This document shows, in pieces, positions 7,683 to 14,885 of a DNA stretch of 14,996 bases. Location: positions 1-14,996 of the forward strand of contig JAIXXW010000268.1 of NCBI GenBank assembly GCA_027490555.1, written 5' to 3'. This stretch comes from Comamonadaceae bacterium (GTDB taxonomy: Bacteria; Pseudomonadota; Gammaproteobacteria; Burkholderiales; Burkholderiaceae_C). The notes under the pieces are model-generated. The model was not told where the DNA came from. It saw only the letters and a list, made by a program, of their open reading frames with translations, and ran no database searches. Position 1 is the first letter of the stretch; every line of letters starts with the position of its first letter. Made by a program: the position numbers and the translations under genes.

Positions 7683-8768
7683 ATGGACAACCTGATCGCA
7701 CAACTGAGCAAATGGCAGGCGCGCAAGGAGATGCGCAAGAACCGTTCGGATTTTTATTACGACCTGGCCGGTTCACTGGAGGACCGCGTTCCCCTGTTCA
7801 CGACCTTGCGCAAATACGAAGCCCGTGCACGCACCCGCAACCACGGCGAGGCGCTGGTGTATGCCGACATGATCGACGCATTGAGCACCGGTTCCTTGAC
7901 GGATGCCCTGCAAGGGATCGCGCCGAACAATGAGCTGATCATGATCGATGCCTTGCAAAGTGCTGGCGATGCCAACATGGCCGAAGGCATGAAGTTCCTG
8001 TCGGTGACCGTGGAGAAAACCGATGCCATGGCCAAAGCTGCGCGCAAGGCCATCATCTACCCGCTGGTTCTGATCGTCATCTTCTCCGCCATGCTGGTGG
8101 GTTTTGCGACCCAGATCGTGCCGACACTGGAGGGGCTTTTACCACCCGAGCGGTGGCCCATCTTGGGACGTATTCTCTACGGCATCTCTCAGTTGATCGT
8201 GCATCAGGGGGTGTTCATCGCCATCACGTTCTTTGCGGTGATCGGACTGTTTTTCTTCATCCTGCCACGCTGGCGCGGTGCCGTGCGCAGCCGACTGGAC
8301 AGCTTCATGCCATTCAGCCTGTACCGTGATTTCTCCGGTGCGATGCTGATCGTGTCCCTGGCTTCTTTGCTGCGCACCGGGGTTTCCCTGCGCGCCTCGC
8401 TGGAGCGCGCCATGCGCTACAGCACCCCCTGGATGCGGGCACACCTGCGACTGATCCTGCGCAACCTGGGCAAAAACAGGACCACCCATTTCGGCGAGGC
8501 CTTCAAGACCGGTGTCCTCAACCAGTACCTGGAAGACCGGGTCCAGGACGCTTCCGAGCGGCGCGAGCCGGTGGAGGCCTTCGTGAAAATCGGCATCGGC
8601 TCCATCGACCGAGTGATCGGCATGCTGGAGCGTTCGGCCTCTCGCATGAGCTCCGTGATCATGCTGCTGTGCGGCATCATGCTGTTCATCATGATGGGCG
8701 GCTTCTTCAGCACCGCGCTGGAGTTACAAAACGGCATTCGAAACAGTGCGCAGCAAAGCGCACGCTGA
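7683..8768 (+). CDS. pilR: PilR, GspF-like inner-membrane platform protein
   Basis: 361-residue polytopic platform protein on which the pilus is assembled. It carries two GspF-type helical cytoplasmic repeats (about residues 20-120 and 210-320). Membrane spans are at about 123-146 (IIYPLVLIVIFSAMLVGFAT), 177-196 (VFIAITFFAVIGLFFFILP) and 325-346 (VIMLLCGIMLFIMMGGFF), the normal three-helix topology. Motif-like stretches include LIMIDALQSAGDANMAEG and LLRTGVSLRASLERA, which occur at corresponding places in the two repeats of this family. It begins 14 bases after pilQ with a modest GAGG upstream. It should bind PilQ, PilO and pilins during extension. Confidence 0.9.
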   Translation: MDNLIAQLSKWQARKEMRKNRSDFYYDLAGSLEDRVPLFTTLRKYEARARTRNHGEALVYADMIDALSTGSLTDALQGIAPNNELIMIDALQSAGDANMAEGMKFLSVTVEKTDAMAKAARKAIIYPLVLIVIFSAMLVGFATQIVPTLEGLLPPERWPILGRILYGISQLIVHQGVFIAITFFAVIGLFFFILPRWRGAVRSRLDSFMPFSLYRDFSGAMLIVSLASLLRTGVSLRASLERAMRYSTPWMRAHLRLILRNLGKNRTTHFGEAFKTGVLNQYLEDRVQDASERREPVEAFVKIGIGSIDRVIGMLERSASRMSSVIMLLCGIMLFIMMGGFFSTALELQNGIRNSAQQSAR

Positions 8769-8788
8769 ACCTTCAGGAAAGTCTGCCC

Positions 8789-10333
8789 ATGACTGACTCA
8801 TTTCCACTTCTCAGCCGTGCCCAGCGTCAGCATGGTTTCACGCTGATCGAGTTGAGCATCGTGCTGGTCCTGATGGCCATGGCGATCACCACCTTGTTTC
8901 AGATCCAGCGCGAGCAGCTGTTGGGCAACACCTCGCTGGCCGTGGCCCAGTCCTACCAGCGCATGAACAAGGCGGTGTTGGGCTATATGCAGACCTATTA
9001 TTCGGTGTTGACCGACGAGACCAGAATCCGGCCGGAGTGTTCCAACACCTATTGGGTGGCCGGCAGCACCGGCTCAGCCCGGTCCAACGGTTGCCGCTTG
9101 GCCCTGCAGATCAATGGAGGCGCAGTGGTGCAGGTGGACAATGGCCTGCAGCCCACGCCCAGAGAACTGGCTCAGCTGGGCTTTTTGTCGGGAGGCAACA
9201 ATTACAACGATGTCCTGCCTTTGCCGACATTGACCGACGGCAATCCCAGTCTTGCTTTCACCCCAGGGGATTTCTTGGTCAGGGACATTGCAGGGGCGAT
9301 CATTCCCAGGTACATGGTGGTGATCCAGAACATCTGCATCAATGGCGGCAACGTCAACGTCGTCTCGGTCACCGGCTCCTGCACCACGGGCAGCAAAGAT
9401 CTGCGCAGCTGGGTGTTCAATTCGCAGCCGTTTCTGGAGTCCCAGACTTCGGCCACCACGGTGCTGGACCGTGCGCTGGAGTATCTGGGCGCGGATGGGT
9501 ACCTCTCCGGTCCTGCCGACCTGGCCAATCCGAACGCCAGCGAATTGCGCTCGCTGGCCAATTCTCCCGAACCCCTGCAAGGCAATTTCACCCGCACCGC
9601 CACAGGCGTGGGGGCTCCCTACATCCTGGCTGTTCGCAGCGGTTATGGCTCGGCCGATTGGAGTCTGTTCAAAAAACAGGTGAGCGATTTGGCCAACACC
9701 GTGGGGACTTTGAGTGGGAATCTGAGCGCGTTGAGCTCAACCGTCGTGAACAATTACAACTTTTTAAATGGAAGAATCAACGATACCAATAAATCGATCA
9801 ACACCGAAGTAAAAGCAGCCATCGATGCCTATGATTTCACAGATAAGATCACCGAAGCGCTCAAGACGATCGATCTGTCTGCATCGATTGCAGCTGGATC
9901 TGAGTATGTTCAATTGAAGCTGCAACCTTGCTTTGATGGCGGTGTGAGTATCCGGTACAACACATTTTTGAAAAAGGAAAAAAAAGAACAATTCAAAACT
10001 GCATCCACGAGACCATGTCAGTTTGGGTCATTTGGGACTGGGCAAGGTTGGGTGGTGACGGATTTGCCTTACGACTCGTGGATGCCGGTGCTGATTGAAG
10101 GAGCGTGGGCCGATGGGCAATTCAGAACGGGTTACACCAGGAGGGGGGCTAGGGACGTTTGGGCCATCTGGATGCTGGGAACGCAAAACAATGGCTGGTG
10201 GCAGTATGCGCACCTGAGGTTTGTCCGTACGGGCACCAACACAAGCCAAACGGACTTTATTCGAGGTTTTGATTGGTTCCAGGATCCTGGGGTCACAGTT
10301 ACAAACCAGTATTGGACACTCACTGGGCGTTGA
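8789..10333 (+). CDS. Long prepilin with coiled coil and C-terminal module; probable pilus-tip adhesin (PilV/CofB-like)
   Basis: 514-residue prepilin. The start at 8789 is chosen because AGGAAA lies eight bases upstream and the leader then ends correctly: 16 residues, cleavage after G16, mature FTLIE with Glu at position 5, then the hydrophobic helix. Residues about 45-295 form an extracellular pilin-like region with four Cys (C84, C102, C183, C198). Residues 301-345 are a coiled coil (L301, V305, L308, L312, L315, V319, N322, L326, I330, I337, V341, I345). Residues about 370-514 are an aromatic-rich domain with a possible C381-C410 disulfide. The protein is far too long for a major pilin. 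Its size recalls R64 PilV (adhesin) and CofB (about 520 residues, trimeric pilus tip). It sits where R64 has pilS. DNA for residues about 310-410 is only about 42% GC against about 65% just upstream, a sign of domain replacement. Ligand unknown. Confidence 0.82.
   Translation: MTDSFPLLSRAQRQHGFTLIELSIVLVLMAMAITTLFQIQREQLLGNTSLAVAQSYQRMNKAVLGYMQTYYSVLTDETRIRPECSNTYWVAGSTGSARSNGCRLALQINGGAVVQVDNGLQPTPRELAQLGFLSGGNNYNDVLPLPTLTDGNPSLAFTPGDFLVRDIAGAIIPRYMVVIQNICINGGNVNVVSVTGSCTTGSKDLRSWVFNSQPFLESQTSATTVLDRALEYLGADGYLSGPADLANPNASELRSLANSPEPLQGNFTRTATGVGAPYILAVRSGYGSADWSLFKKQVSDLANTVGTLSGNLSALSSTVVNNYNFLNGRINDTNKSINTEVKAAIDAYDFTDKITEALKTIDLSASIAAGSEYVQLKLQPCFDGGVSIRYNTFLKKEKKEQFKTASTRPCQFGSFGTGQGWVVTDLPYDSWMPVLIEGAWADGQFRTGYTRRGARDVWAIWMLGTQNNGWWQYAHLRFVRTGTNTSQTDFIRGFDWFQDPGVTVTNQYWTLTGR
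9978..9985 (+). repeat. A8 homopolymer inside the adhesin module
   Basis: Eight consecutive A residues, shortly after a run of five, encode part of a Lys/Glu-rich stretch (KKEKKEQ) near residue 397 of the long prepilin. A one-base slip would remove roughly the last 117 residues while leaving the pilin part and coiled coil intact. The run is seen directly; any switching role is inference. Confidence 0.5.
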
Positions 10334-10335
10334 TC

Positions 10336-10824
10336 ATGGCAGTGCCTGCTTGGGTTGTGCGACTGTTTTGGACCCTGGCTGGGGTCTTGTGCGGGCTGCA
10401 GATGGCCCACGCCGCCTGCTTTGAGCATGCGGCCCAGCGTTATGGCGTGCCCACCGTGTTGCTGCAGGCCATCGCCCATCAGGAATCGGGTGGGCGGGCG
10501 ACGGCGATCAACATCAACCGCAATGGCAGCCGTGACATTGGACTGATGCAGATCAACAGCGGCTGGTTGAACACCCTGGCGCGCCACGGCATCCACGAGC
10601 GCGACCTCTGGGACCCCTGTGTCAACACCTTGGTGGGGGCCTGGATTTTGGCCAACAACTTCGCCCGCCTGGGCTACACCACGCAGGGGCTGGGCGCCTA
10701 CAACGCGGTATCGCCCGACAAGCGCGAGCGTTATGCCCGCCAGGTGCTGCAGCGGGTCGAACGCTTGACGCAGTTAACCATGCACGCCCACAGCCTGACG
10801 CCACCGGTGCAGACCACCCCCTGA
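10336..10824 (+). CDS. pilT: PilT (R64 type), lytic transglycosylase
   Basis: 162-residue peptidoglycan-cleaving enzyme that opens the wall for pilus passage. It is not the type IVa PilT ATPase. The start at ATG 10336, two bases after the prepilin stop, gives a signal peptide (hydrophobic core 9-22, cleavage near AHA/A at 26-27) and avoids overlapping the prepilin. The SLT fold has catalytic Glu50 in AIAHQESGG, GLMQIN at 69-74, and AYN at 121-123. C28 and C95 could form a disulfide. Length matches short transglycosylases of pilus and conjugation systems (R64 PilT, CofT, VirB1-like). No Shine-Dalgarno is visible, so translation is probably coupled to the upstream gene. Confidence 0.92.
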   Translation: MAVPAWVVRLFWTLAGVLCGLQMAHAACFEHAAQRYGVPTVLLQAIAHQESGGRATAININRNGSRDIGLMQINSGWLNTLARHGIHERDLWDPCVNTLVGAWILANNFARLGYTTQGLGAYNAVSPDKRERYARQVLQRVERLTQLTMHAHSLTPPVQTTP

Positions 10825-10840
10825 GGAGCGTAAGAAGGAC

Positions 10841-11665
10841 ATGGACCTGGTCGAGTTGACACGCCTGCCTCTGGCTGTCTGGGTGCCCCTGGCTGCCTTG
10901 CTGGGGCTGGTGCTGGGCAGTTTTGCCGGGGTGGTGGTGTACCGCCTGCCCCGTCGGCTGTTGGGCGAGCAGGGCTTGGGGCTGTGTTTTCCCGCCTCGC
11001 ATTGCACCACTTGCCAGCACCCGCTGCGCTGGTGGCACAACCTGCCGGTGTTCAGTTACCTGTGGCTGCGTGGTCGCTGCGCTTTTTGCAACGCGCCCAT
11101 CGGGCTCTCCAACCTCTGGCTGGAGTTGGTGTTCGCGGCCTTGTGGGCGGGCTGTGTGCTGCACCTGGGGCCAGGGCGCGAGGCCCTGGTCTGGGGGGGC
11201 TTTTTTTCGGTGCTGGTGGTGCTGTGCTTTATCGACGCGCAAACCATGTTCTTGCCCGATGTGCTGACCTTGCCGCTCGCTCTGGCCGGCTGTGTGCTGG
11301 CGCTGGCCGGTTGGACCGGTGTGGATGCGCTGTCGGCCTGCTTGGGGGCCGGGCTGGGCTGGGGCCTGCTGGCGGGCGTGGCCTGGCTGTTTGAACGCTG
11401 GCGTGGCCTGCCCGCCATGGGGGGAGGCGATCCCAAACTCATGGCGGCGCTGGGCGCCTGGCTGGGTTGGCCGGCCTTGCTGCCCCTGGTGTTGTTCGCC
11501 AGCGTTGTGCACTTGGCCTATGCCCTGGTGCTCACCGGGGGACGCCGGCAGCAGGAAGTGCCGTTCGGGCCGGCCCTGGCGGTCGCGGCGGCCTTTTACT
11601 GGATTTGTCGCGACCAGCCCTGGATGTCGCTGCTGACCGGGGGGCTGTCCGCGCCTCTGGGATAA
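10841..11665 (+). CDS. pilD: Prepilin peptidase (A24 family), R64 PilU equivalent
   Basis: 274-residue polytopic inner-membrane aspartic protease that cleaves prepilin leaders after Gly and, in bifunctional members, N-methylates the new terminus. It has the full bifunctional layout: an N-terminal GSF...VVYRLP segment (26-37), a four-Cys zinc motif CTTC (55-58) and CAFC (80-83), catalytic Asp132 in FIDAQTMFLPD, and Asp197 in the GGGD motif (194-197). The usual Asn of the GSFLN signature is Gly here (GSFAG). A good AAGGA (10834-10838) precedes the ATG, 16 bases after the pilT stop. R64 calls this gene pilU; I use pilD because pilU also names a type IVa ATPase. Both prepilins in this cluster have compatible leader sites. 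It may also serve other pilus or type II secretion systems of the cell. Confidence 0.93.
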   Translation: MDLVELTRLPLAVWVPLAALLGLVLGSFAGVVVYRLPRRLLGEQGLGLCFPASHCTTCQHPLRWWHNLPVFSYLWLRGRCAFCNAPIGLSNLWLELVFAALWAGCVLHLGPGREALVWGGFFSVLVVLCFIDAQTMFLPDVLTLPLALAGCVLALAGWTGVDALSACLGAGLGWGLLAGVAWLFERWRGLPAMGGGDPKLMAALGAWLGWPALLPLVLFASVVHLAYALVLTGGRRQQEVPFGPALAVAAAFYWICRDQPWMSLLTGGLSAPLG

Positions 11666-11666
11666 T
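11658..11666 (+). promoter_or_regulatory. Extended -10 promoter box before aroC
   Basis: TGGGATAAT matches an extended -10 (TGn plus GATAAT at 11661-11666) and lies across the end of the peptidase gene. No matching -35 is seen at 16-18 bp. The -10 ends only seven bases before the aroC ATG, so initiation would fall at or beside the A of the start codon. Confidence 0.45.
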
Positions 11667-11673
11667 CACCCGC

Positions 11674-12771
11674 ATGAGCGGCAATACATTCGGACAACTT
11701 TTTTCGGTCACCAACTTCGGTGAGTCCCACGGCCCGGCCATCGGCTGCGTGATCGACGGCTGTCCCCCCGGCATGCCATTGAGCGAAGCCGACATCCAGC
11801 CCGATCTGGACCGTCGCCGCCCCGGCACCAGCAAATTTGTCACGCAGCGCAACGAAGCCGACGCGGTGCAAATCGTCTCGGGTGTGTACCAGGGCCTGAC
11901 CACCGGCACCCCGATCTGCCTGCTGATCCAGAACACCGACCAGCGCAGCAAGGACTATGGCGACATCCTGCAAACTTTCCGCCCGGGCCATGCCGACTAC
12001 ACCTATTGGCGCAAGTACGGCCTGCGCGATCCGCGTGGCGGTGGCCGCTCTTCGGCACGCCTGACGGCGCCCATGGTGGCCGCAGGCGCGGTGGCCAAAA
12101 AATGGCTCAAAAACCACTACGGCACCACCTTTGTCGGTTGCATGACCCAGATCGGCGAGGTGCCGATAGGCTTTGAGAGCTGGGACCATGTGCCGAACAA
12201 CCCGTTTTTTGCCCCGCTGGCCGATGTCTCGGCGCTGGAGGACTACATGAATGCCCTGCGCAAATCGGGCGATTCGTGCGGCGCCCGGCTGCGCGTGGTC
12301 GCGCGTGGCGTGCCGGTGGGCCTGGGCCAGCCGCTGTTTGACAAGCTGGACGCCGACATCGCCTATGCCATGATGGGCATCAATGCCGTCAAGGGGGTGG
12401 AAATCGGGGCCGGTTTTGCCTGCGTGACGCAAAAGGGCAGCACTGCGGGTGATTCGCTCACCCGTGAAGGTTTTGTGGGCAACAACGCGGGTGGGGTGCT
12501 GGGGGGCATCAGCACCGGCCAGGACATCGAGGTGTCGATCGCCATCAAGCCCACCAGCTCGATCCTGATCGCACGCGAATCGATCGATTCGGCCGGTCAG
12601 CCCACCGAGGTGATCACCAAGGGCCGCCACGATCCCTGTGTGGGCATCCGCGCCACACCGATCGCCGAGGCCATGCTGGCCCTGGTGGTCATGGAGCATG
12701 CCTTGCAGCACCGTGCCCAATGTGCCGATGTGGCCCACGAACTGCCGCCCATTGCCGCTGCCAAGCCTTAA
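11674..12771 (+). CDS. aroC: Chorismate synthase
   Basis: 365-residue cytoplasmic enzyme for the last shikimate-pathway step, converting 5-enolpyruvylshikimate-3-phosphate to chorismate with reduced FMN. The start at ATG 11674 gives the universal N-terminus MSGNTFGQLFSVTNFGESHG. Further signatures: DGCPPGMPLS, DLDRRRPGTSKFVTQR, RPGHADYTYWRKYG, the RGGGRSSAR motif, GNNAGGVLGGISTG, and RHDPCVGIRATPIAEAM near the end. Length is normal for the bacterial bifunctional-size class. It begins eight bases after the pilus peptidase gene, so operon read-through may add to its own promoter. There is no Shine-Dalgarno sequence before the ATG. As a core gene it marks the chromosomal side of the pilus locus. 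Confidence 0.98.
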   Translation: MSGNTFGQLFSVTNFGESHGPAIGCVIDGCPPGMPLSEADIQPDLDRRRPGTSKFVTQRNEADAVQIVSGVYQGLTTGTPICLLIQNTDQRSKDYGDILQTFRPGHADYTYWRKYGLRDPRGGGRSSARLTAPMVAAGAVAKKWLKNHYGTTFVGCMTQIGEVPIGFESWDHVPNNPFFAPLADVSALEDYMNALRKSGDSCGARLRVVARGVPVGLGQPLFDKLDADIAYAMMGINAVKGVEIGAGFACVTQKGSTAGDSLTREGFVGNNAGGVLGGISTGQDIEVSIAIKPTSSILIARESIDSAGQPTEVITKGRHDPCVGIRATPIAEAMLALVVMEHALQHRAQCADVAHELPPIAAAKP

Positions 12772-12774
12772 GGC

Positions 12775-13956
12775 ATGACGAGCCGACGCCAGCTTTGGCC
12801 TTTTGCCGCTTTGTCGGCCAGCTATTTCGCGCACATCGGTTTTTTCAACCCCTATCTGCCGCTGTGGCTCAAGGACATGGGCTTGAGCCTGCTGACCATC
12901 AGTGTGCTCACGGCCGTGCAGGCCACCACCCGGCTGTTTGCCCCCTATGCCTGGGGTGCCTTGAGCGACCGCACGGGTGAACGCGTCAAGTTGCTGCGCA
13001 TCGGCGCGGGGGTGGCATTTGCCACAGCCTGTCTGCTCTTCTGGGACTGGAGTCCGGTGACCCTGGGCCTGGTGTTGCTGCTGATGTTCAGCCACACCAG
13101 CGCCATGATGCCCATGAGCGAGGCGGCCATGGCCCACCTGGTGAGCCAGGAGGGCAGCTTTGACACCAAGCGCTATGGCCGGGTGCGGCTGTGGGGCTCG
13201 ATGGGCTTTTTGGTGACGGTGTTTGCAGCCGGGGCCTGGTTCGAGGCTTTTGGCATGCAGCACTTTCCGGGCTGGACGGTGCTGACCCTGGGGGCGGTGT
13301 TGCTCAGTGTCTGGTGGATGCCCGACATCCGGGAATGGGGTCCCCAGGTCCGTGTGCATGTGCCGGTCCTGCCGGTGCTCAGGCAGACCCCGGTGCGTTG
13401 GTTTTTTGTCTCCACGTTTTTCCATGTGCTGTCGCACATCGGCATCTATGTCTTTTTCTCTCTGTACCTGGATGCGCTGGGCTACAGCAAAACCATGATC
13501 GGCCTGCTGTGGGCGGTGTCGGTGGCGGTCGAGGTGGTCTGGTTTTTCACCCAGTCCCGCTGGCTGCCCCGACTGCCTTTGTCGGGCTGGCTGGTGGTCT
13601 GCTCGGGGGTGATGCTGCTGCGCATGGGCCTGACGGTCGCCTGGGCCGATGTGCTGTGGGTGTTGCTGCTGGCGCAAACCCTGCACGCCATCACCTTTGC
13701 CACCCACCACACGGTGTGCATCGCCCTGATTTCGCAGCATTTCCCGGACCGTTTGCGTGGCCGTGGCCAGGCGCTGTACACCGTGGTGGCCTATGGTTTT
13801 CCGGGGGTTTTCGGGGCCTTGCTGGGCGGCGTCATCAGCGAGCACTGGGGCCTGCACAGCGTGTTTGTGGCCAGTGCCCTGACCAGCCTGGTGGCCACGG
13901 CGGCAGCCTTCAAGGTCTGGCGCCTGCACCACCCCAGGGGCGTTGGGGCCACTTGA
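12775..13956 (+). CDS. MFS transporter, LacY/HcaT-like type
   Basis: 393-residue inner-membrane transporter with about 12 predicted helices. The N-terminal signature is SYFAHIGFFNPYLPLWLKDMG, followed by the ISVLTAVQATTRLFAPYAWGALSDRTGER loop, the usual MFS loop 2-3 motif with DRTGER. This pattern matches the family annotated as 3-phenylpropionate transporters and related nucleoside or sugar H+ symporters. The KRYGRVRLWGSMGF segment before helix 5 is also typical of it. The substrate cannot be told from sequence. The ATG lies three bases after the aroC stop, with no separate promoter, so it is probably co-transcribed with aroC. I infer no pathway link to chorismate. Confidence 0.88.
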   Translation: MTSRRQLWPFAALSASYFAHIGFFNPYLPLWLKDMGLSLLTISVLTAVQATTRLFAPYAWGALSDRTGERVKLLRIGAGVAFATACLLFWDWSPVTLGLVLLLMFSHTSAMMPMSEAAMAHLVSQEGSFDTKRYGRVRLWGSMGFLVTVFAAGAWFEAFGMQHFPGWTVLTLGAVLLSVWWMPDIREWGPQVRVHVPVLPVLRQTPVRWFFVSTFFHVLSHIGIYVFFSLYLDALGYSKTMIGLLWAVSVAVEVVWFFTQSRWLPRLPLSGWLVVCSGVMLLRMGLTVAWADVLWVLLLAQTLHAITFATHHTVCIALISQHFPDRLRGRGQALYTVVAYGFPGVFGALLGGVISEHWGLHSVFVASALTSLVATAAAFKVWRLHHPRGVGAT

Positions 13957-13968
13957 GGGAGTTTGTCC

Positions 13969-14838
13969 GTGTTGCCTGAGTTTTTACCGCCGGATCTGGC
14001 CGCATCGCTGCAGGGTGTGCAGCGCCACGAAACCCTGTGCCAGGACGCCCGCATGGTGTGGCACGTCTGGGGGCTGGCGCCGCGACCGGCGGTGGTTTTG
14101 TTGCACGGCGGCAGCGGCAGCTGGACCCATTGGGTGCGCAACATCGCCGCCTTGCACCAGACCGGCTGGCAGGTCCTGGTGCCCGATTTGCCCGGATTTG
14201 GCGACTCTGACTTGCCCGCTGGCTGCACCGATGTGGACGCGCTGCCCGCACATTTGCACGCCGGATGGCAGCAGTTGCAGCAGGCTGGGGTGTGCCACGG
14301 GCCCGCGCGCGTGGTGGGGTTTTCTTTTGGCGGCATGGCGGGGGCCTTGTGGCTGGCCGATTACCCGCAGGACGCCACCCAATTGGTGCTGGTGGGCGCG
14401 CCCGGCATGGGGCTGGCGACGTCCAAGCGGGTGCCCCTCAAGGGCTGGCGGCATTTGCCCAGCCCCCAGGCGCAAGAGGCGGTGCACCGGCACAACCTGA
14501 TGGCCCTGATGCTGGCCTCGCCCGCTGCTTTGGATGGTCTGGCGCTGGATTTGCACGCCGCCAATGTGCAGCGCGACCGCATGCCCAGGCGGCGTTTGTC
14601 ATCGACCGACATCGTGGCGCGAACCTTGCCGCGACTGCCTTTGCCGGTGAGTGCGATTTTCGGTGAACACGACGCCTTGTACCGGGAGCGTTTGCCGGAA
14701 CTTCAAGCGGCCATGCCCCGCATGGCGCAGCGCTGGGGGCAGTGGCACACCTTGGCTGGGGCGGGCCATTGGGTGCAGTACGAAGCGGCGAAGGCTTTTG
14801 ACGCGGCTTTGCAGGCCAGCCTGGGCGCACAGGACTGA
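13969..14838 (+). CDS. Alpha/beta hydrolase
   Basis: 289-residue cytoplasmic serine hydrolase. Three starts are possible (TTG 13963, GTG 13969, TTG 13972). I choose GTG because GAGGGAG at 13955-13961 stands seven bases before it and is too close to the first TTG. Fold landmarks: oxyanion-side LLHGGSGSW (45-52), PDLPGFGDSD (72-81), nucleophile elbow GFSFG with Ser119, an acid candidate Asp235 in FGEHD, and His267 in GAGHWVQYEA. The cap region (about 150-215) contains a basic RDRMPRRR stretch. It resembles MhpC-like C-C bond hydrolases and haloperoxidase-type esterases in general layout. The reaction is not predictable. The gene lies 12 bases after the transporter and completes the aroC unit. 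Confidence 0.88.
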   Translation: MLPEFLPPDLAASLQGVQRHETLCQDARMVWHVWGLAPRPAVVLLHGGSGSWTHWVRNIAALHQTGWQVLVPDLPGFGDSDLPAGCTDVDALPAHLHAGWQQLQQAGVCHGPARVVGFSFGGMAGALWLADYPQDATQLVLVGAPGMGLATSKRVPLKGWRHLPSPQAQEAVHRHNLMALMLASPAALDGLALDLHAANVQRDRMPRRRLSSTDIVARTLPRLPLPVSAIFGEHDALYRERLPELQAAMPRMAQRWGQWHTLAGAGHWVQYEAAKAFDAALQASLGAQD

Positions 14839-14849
14839 GGTCCTCGCCA

Positions 14850-14875
14850 GGGCGCAGGGCGCCTGCGGCCCTTTT
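14850..14875 (+). terminator. Intrinsic terminator after the hydrolase gene
   Basis: GGGCGCAGG (14850-14858) pairs with CCTGC (14862-14866) and GCCC (14868-14871) around one bulged G at 14867, with a GCG loop, followed directly by TTTT (14872-14875). It sits 11 bases after the hydrolase stop and just before the converging aroQ end, as expected for the end of the + strand unit. Confidence 0.65.
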
Positions 14876-14885
14876 GCGCGGGGCC

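Noticed and set aside
10273..10335. Longer start for the transglycosylase (21 extra residues)
   Set aside because: It would overlap the prepilin by 61 bases and bury the signal peptide behind a non-signal sequence; the ATG at 10336 gives a normal exported protein.
8789..10840. R64-style shufflon or rci recombinase at the adhesin gene
   Set aside because: I see no copies of an sfx-like 19-bp inverted repeat, no alternative silent C-terminal cassettes and no recombinase gene. The gene after the prepilin is the transglycosylase.
11467..11673. Upstream extension of the chorismate synthase frame
   Set aside because: Conserved AroC N-terminus begins exactly at 11674; the upstream part is the other-frame reading of the peptidase gene.
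11596..13932. Very long open frame on the minus strand (778 codons)
   Set aside because: It lies opposite aroC and the transporter, both strongly supported. Its sequence is His/Arg/Gln-rich low-complexity, as expected of a high-GC antisense shadow.
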